In this document: positions 6,372-7,747 of the stretch, one piece after another
How the letters are laid out: every line of letters begins with the position of its first letter
How positions within the stretch are numbered: the first letter of the stretch is position 1
Assembly: GCA_964579675.1 (NCBI GenBank)
Contig: CAZOIA010000236.1
Coordinates: 1 to 7,747 of the forward strand
Length of the DNA: 7,747 bases
Direction of reading: 5' to 3'
DNA from: CAZOIA01 sp964579675
GTDB lineage: Bacteria; Planctomycetota; Phycisphaerae; UBA1845; PWPN01
The notes under the pieces: model-generated
What the model saw: the letters and a program-made list of their open reading frames with translations, nothing else
What the model was told of the DNA's origin: nothing
Database searches by the model: none
Made by a program: the position numbers and the translations under genes

Positions 6372-6550
6372 CCAGGTTGTGTCGTCACCGCCGGGGAGCC
6401 CGGTTCATGACCCGCGTCCGGACAACCCGCGAGATCAAGAATCCAGATCAGCAGGAGTACGACAATCGTCGGCCAGATGATGATCGTACTCCCGAGCCAC
6501 TCCATCCACGGTGGGTACCAAAGCGAGCGATTCGGGTTCGCGCGCTTCAT
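6368..6550 (-). CDS. Small single-pass membrane protein overlapping hemB
   Basis: This 60-aa protein is not recognised as a family member. Its basic, Trp-rich N-terminus (MKRANPNRSLWYPPWMEW) leads into a strongly hydrophobic helix at about residues 18-40 (STIIIWPTIVVLLLIWILDL) and a short Gly/Pro-rich tail with one Cys. Positive charges before the helix suggest the N-terminus is cytoplasmic. Its stop codon overlaps the hemB start by ATGA, and it begins 12 nt after the upstream zinc-ribbon gene, so it is embedded in a compact operon; this and the clean membrane helix are the reasons to call it real. There is no strong SD. An internal ATG at 6505 would leave a 45-aa version that keeps the helix. 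It might be a membrane tether or regulator for its neighbours, but nothing in the sequence shows that. Confidence 0.62.
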   Translation of the reverse strand: MKRANPNRSLWYPPWMEWLGSTIIIWPTIVVLLLIWILDLAGCPDAGHEPGSPAVTTQPG

Positions 6551-6562
6551 CTCGAAGCCCCG

Positions 6563-6835
6563 TCAGCATCTCAGGCTGTGCCAGAAAACGAGTATCACCG
6601 CGATGAGCAGGGCGATCATGACGGGCCAGAACCAGCCTCGGGACCGCCGGGCCGCCGGCGTATCGCCGAATAGCCACTCGCCGCAGTGCGGGCAGCGGGG
6701 CGCCTCCTCGTGAACCGCCCGCCCGCAGGCGGGGCAAACGACGCTCTCCTCGTCATCGTCCCCCCAGACATCCTCGACCAGATCTTCGGGCTGCGGGTCG
6801 TCCCGGTCATCGGTATCGTAACTGCCGAAGGCCAT
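6563..6835 (-). CDS. Zinc-ribbon single-pass membrane protein
   Basis: This 90-aa protein has a very acidic N-terminus (about 13 Asp/Glu in the first 30 residues), a rubredoxin-like zinc ribbon and a C-terminal membrane helix at about residues 68-85 (WFWPVMIALLIAVILVFW). The ribbon is CPACGRAVHEEAPRCPHCGE, with Cys34, Cys37, Cys48 and Cys51, and the chain ends in Cys90. Such ribbon-plus-helix proteins are frequent in Planctomycetota and have no established function. Arginines just before the helix suggest the ribbon is cytoplasmic. The ATG at 6835 was chosen because the frame upstream encodes atypical sequence and overlaps rex; no SD is visible. It lies 76 nt after rex and 12 nt before the 60-aa gene. 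The ribbon could bind zinc or a partner protein. Any link to the zinc enzyme HemB downstream is speculation. Confidence 0.76.
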   Translation of the reverse strand: MAFGSYDTDDRDDPQPEDLVEDVWGDDDEESVVCPACGRAVHEEAPRCPHCGEWLFGDTPAARRSRGWFWPVMIALLIAVILVFWHSLRC

Positions 6836-6911
6836 TAGGCTGCTCGAATCGTCGCCTGATTTGCAGAGTATCGTCCAACCGCCGGGCCCGGGCAAACCTC
6901 CCAAGCGACGA

Positions 6912-7616
6912 TCACCTTTCGTGGGCAGACTGCCGGGCATTGATCCGGAAGGCGAGTTGTTCCAGGTGGACGGCCAGCGCGACCGATGCCAGCGGCATGT
7001 TATCCGGGACGGCCAGCGACGCGGCGGCAAAGTTGAGGATGCCCTTGATGCCTGCTGCCACCATTGCATCCGTGACCTGTTGGGCGGCGTCACCCGGTAC
7101 GGTGATGATTCCTATTCGTACACTTCGTTCGGTGATGATCTCTGCCAGCCGATCCACAGGCAGGATTTCCAGGACCGGCGTCGAGCCGATCCGCTGGCCG
7201 ATCTTCGCAGGATCGTTGTCGAAGATAGCCACGATCCGGAAACCTTTTCTCTGAAATCCCCGGTAGGTTGCCAAGGCCTGCCCCAGGTTACCGGCCCCGA
7301 CCACGAGTACGTTCCAGGTCCGGTCGGTCCCGAGAATCCAGCGGATCCGGTCGATGAGCTCGTCCACACGATATCCGATCCCGGGGTGCCCGAACTGACC
7401 GAAGTATGCCAGGTCCTTGCGGATCTGGGCGTCCGTGTAGCCGAGCGTCTCGGCAAGTTCCTTGCTCGAGGTGGTCTGGCAATCCTGCTTGAGGAGCCCC
7501 TCAAGTTCGCGGAGATAAAGGCTCAGACGACCAACCGCCGGAGCGGGCACCTCCTCCGGGCGATAGCGTGGCTTCGGCCAGGAGGAATCCTTCCGGGGTG
7601 GTTGTTCGGTTGCCAT
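6912..7616 (-). CDS. rex: Redox-sensing transcriptional repressor Rex
   Basis: This 234-aa protein is close to the usual Rex length of about 210-220 aa. Rex binds DNA when NAD+ is high and is released by NADH, so it de-represses respiratory and fermentative genes when electron acceptors run short. Residues 28-80 form the winged helix (VGRLSLYLRELEGLL, then SSKELAETLGYTDAQIRKDL and the YFGQFGHPGIGY wing). Residues 102-200 are the Rossmann domain, with VGAGNLGQAL (106-115) as the dinucleotide loop and an acidic FDND (132-135) that fits NAD(H) over NADP(H). The C-terminal helix (about 208-228) is the domain-swapped dimer segment. The start at 7616 (ATG) gives a 27-residue Pro-rich tail before the conserved part; an in-frame GTG at 7736 would add 40 unlike residues and is rejected. 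No SD is present, consistent with the promoter placed almost on the start codon. hemB lies downstream, recalling the rex-hemACD cluster of Streptomyces. Confidence 0.96.
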   Translation of the reverse strand: MATEQPPRKDSSWPKPRYRPEEVPAPAVGRLSLYLRELEGLLKQDCQTTSSKELAETLGYTDAQIRKDLAYFGQFGHPGIGYRVDELIDRIRWILGTDRTWNVLVVGAGNLGQALATYRGFQRKGFRIVAIFDNDPAKIGQRIGSTPVLEILPVDRLAEIITERSVRIGIITVPGDAAQQVTDAMVAAGIKGILNFAAASLAVPDNMPLASVALAVHLEQLAFRINARQSAHER

Positions 7617-7624
7617 AGGTTGAA

Positions 7625-7654
7625 ACTGTACAGAGGGGCGAAGTCGGCCGTCAA
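7625..7654 (-). promoter_or_regulatory. rex promoter, predicted leaderless
   Basis: On the minus strand TTGACG (7654-7649; 5 of 6 matches) is followed after 18 nt by TACAGT (7630-7625; 4 of 6 matches). Only 8 nt separate the -10 box from the rex ATG at 7616, so the mRNA should start at or within a few bases of the start codon. This agrees with the missing SD. The promoter could serve the whole rex-to-hemB cluster. Confidence 0.5.
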
Positions 7655-7664
7655 GTCGCTCACC
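7649..7664 (-). promoter_or_regulatory. Possible Rex operator overlapping the rex -35 box
   Basis: Read on the minus strand, GGTGAGCgacTTGACG agrees with the actinobacterial Rex site TGTGAAC-N3-TTCACA at 9 of 13 defined positions and covers the -35 box. Rex autoregulation is known in Streptomyces. The match is degenerate and the two halves are not a good palindrome, and the operator of planctomycete Rex proteins may differ, so this is only a candidate. Confidence 0.25.
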
Positions 7665-7747
7665 CGAGCAAAAGCCCTTGGCAGAGCGATGGTTGGTAGT
7701 GTAACCCTTAATTGGGGTATCTGAACTGGGGCTCACGCTTTCCTGCT
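7665..7747. other. Intergenic DNA upstream of rex, cut by the window edge
   Basis: No gene is visible between the rex promoter and the right edge. The stretch contains a comparatively AT-rich patch (7696-7722, with GTAACCCTTAATTGGGG), unusual against the GC-rich background. It could hold a second minus-strand promoter (TTCAGA, 16 nt, TACACT) or regulatory DNA for a gene beyond the edge. Confidence 0.3.

Noticed and set aside
4998..6410. Open plus-strand frame of 470 codons
   Set aside because: It runs antisense through all of hemB and over the end of the prsW-like gene. The product shows no domain, while hemB is certain.
7697..7715. GTAACCCTTAA as a TTAA-type Rex operator
   Set aside because: The half-site spacing is wrong and the outer bases do not match TTGTTAA-N4-TTAACAA.
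6861..7724. Open plus-strand frame of 287 codons
   Set aside because: It is antisense to rex, whose domains and motifs are intact, and its translation shows no recognisable fold or start signal.
7617..7736. GTG start extending Rex by 40 residues
   Set aside because: The added sequence is unlike Rex N-termini and would cover the promoter boxes.
1..7747. tRNA, rRNA, CRISPR, insertion sequence or phage signals
   Set aside because: No cloverleaf, repeat-spacer array, transposase or integrase motif, or terminal inverted repeat was seen on either strand.

Overview
The window looks like chromosomal DNA from a GC-rich bacterium, most likely a member of the Planctomycetota. Three things suggest this. 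The first gene is a 'prepilin N-terminal plus H-X9-DG' pseudopilin, a family strongly expanded in that phylum. Two proteins carry short Cys-X2-Cys zinc ribbons joined to membrane segments, one with the CGYNLRGL-type sequence common there. Shine-Dalgarno (SD) use is mixed. The phylum assignment is inference; no rRNA or other phylogenetic marker is present.

Layout. Positions 1-222 are non-coding and hold a weak promoter candidate. Positions 223-1176 (+) encode an orphan pseudopilin, and 1294-1965 (+) an unrecognised four-helix membrane protein. A good sigma70-like promoter (2030-2058) then precedes a tight four-gene plus-strand operon. It encodes a lipoprotein-type ABC solute-binding protein (2130-3506), a soluble YbjQ-family protein (3520-3834), a membrane-anchored YbjQ paralogue (3847-4308), and a zinc-ribbon protein with a PrsW-type intramembrane protease domain (4315-5202). 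Gaps are 13, 12 and 6 nt, and one SD is fused to the preceding stop codon. The convergent intergenic stretch 5203-5369 holds a strong stem-loop and a tandem 20-bp repeat.

The right part reads on the minus strand. Rex, the NADH/NAD+-sensing repressor (6912-7616), is followed by a 90-aa zinc-ribbon membrane protein (6563-6835), a 60-aa membrane protein (6368-6550) and hemB, porphobilinogen synthase (5370-6371), which overlaps the 60-aa gene by ATGA. The rex promoter sits so close to the start codon that the transcript should be leaderless or nearly so. A degenerate Rex-operator-like sequence overlaps its -35 box.

Functionally, the minus-strand group links a redox sensor to tetrapyrrole synthesis, as rex-hem clusters do in actinobacteria. 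The plus-strand operon is more unusual. It groups a periplasmic binding protein without its transporter, two paralogous YbjQ proteins (one soluble, one membrane-tethered) and a putative membrane protease. It could be an envelope-associated module, but its function cannot be read from sequence alone. No RNA genes, CRISPR arrays or mobile elements were seen.
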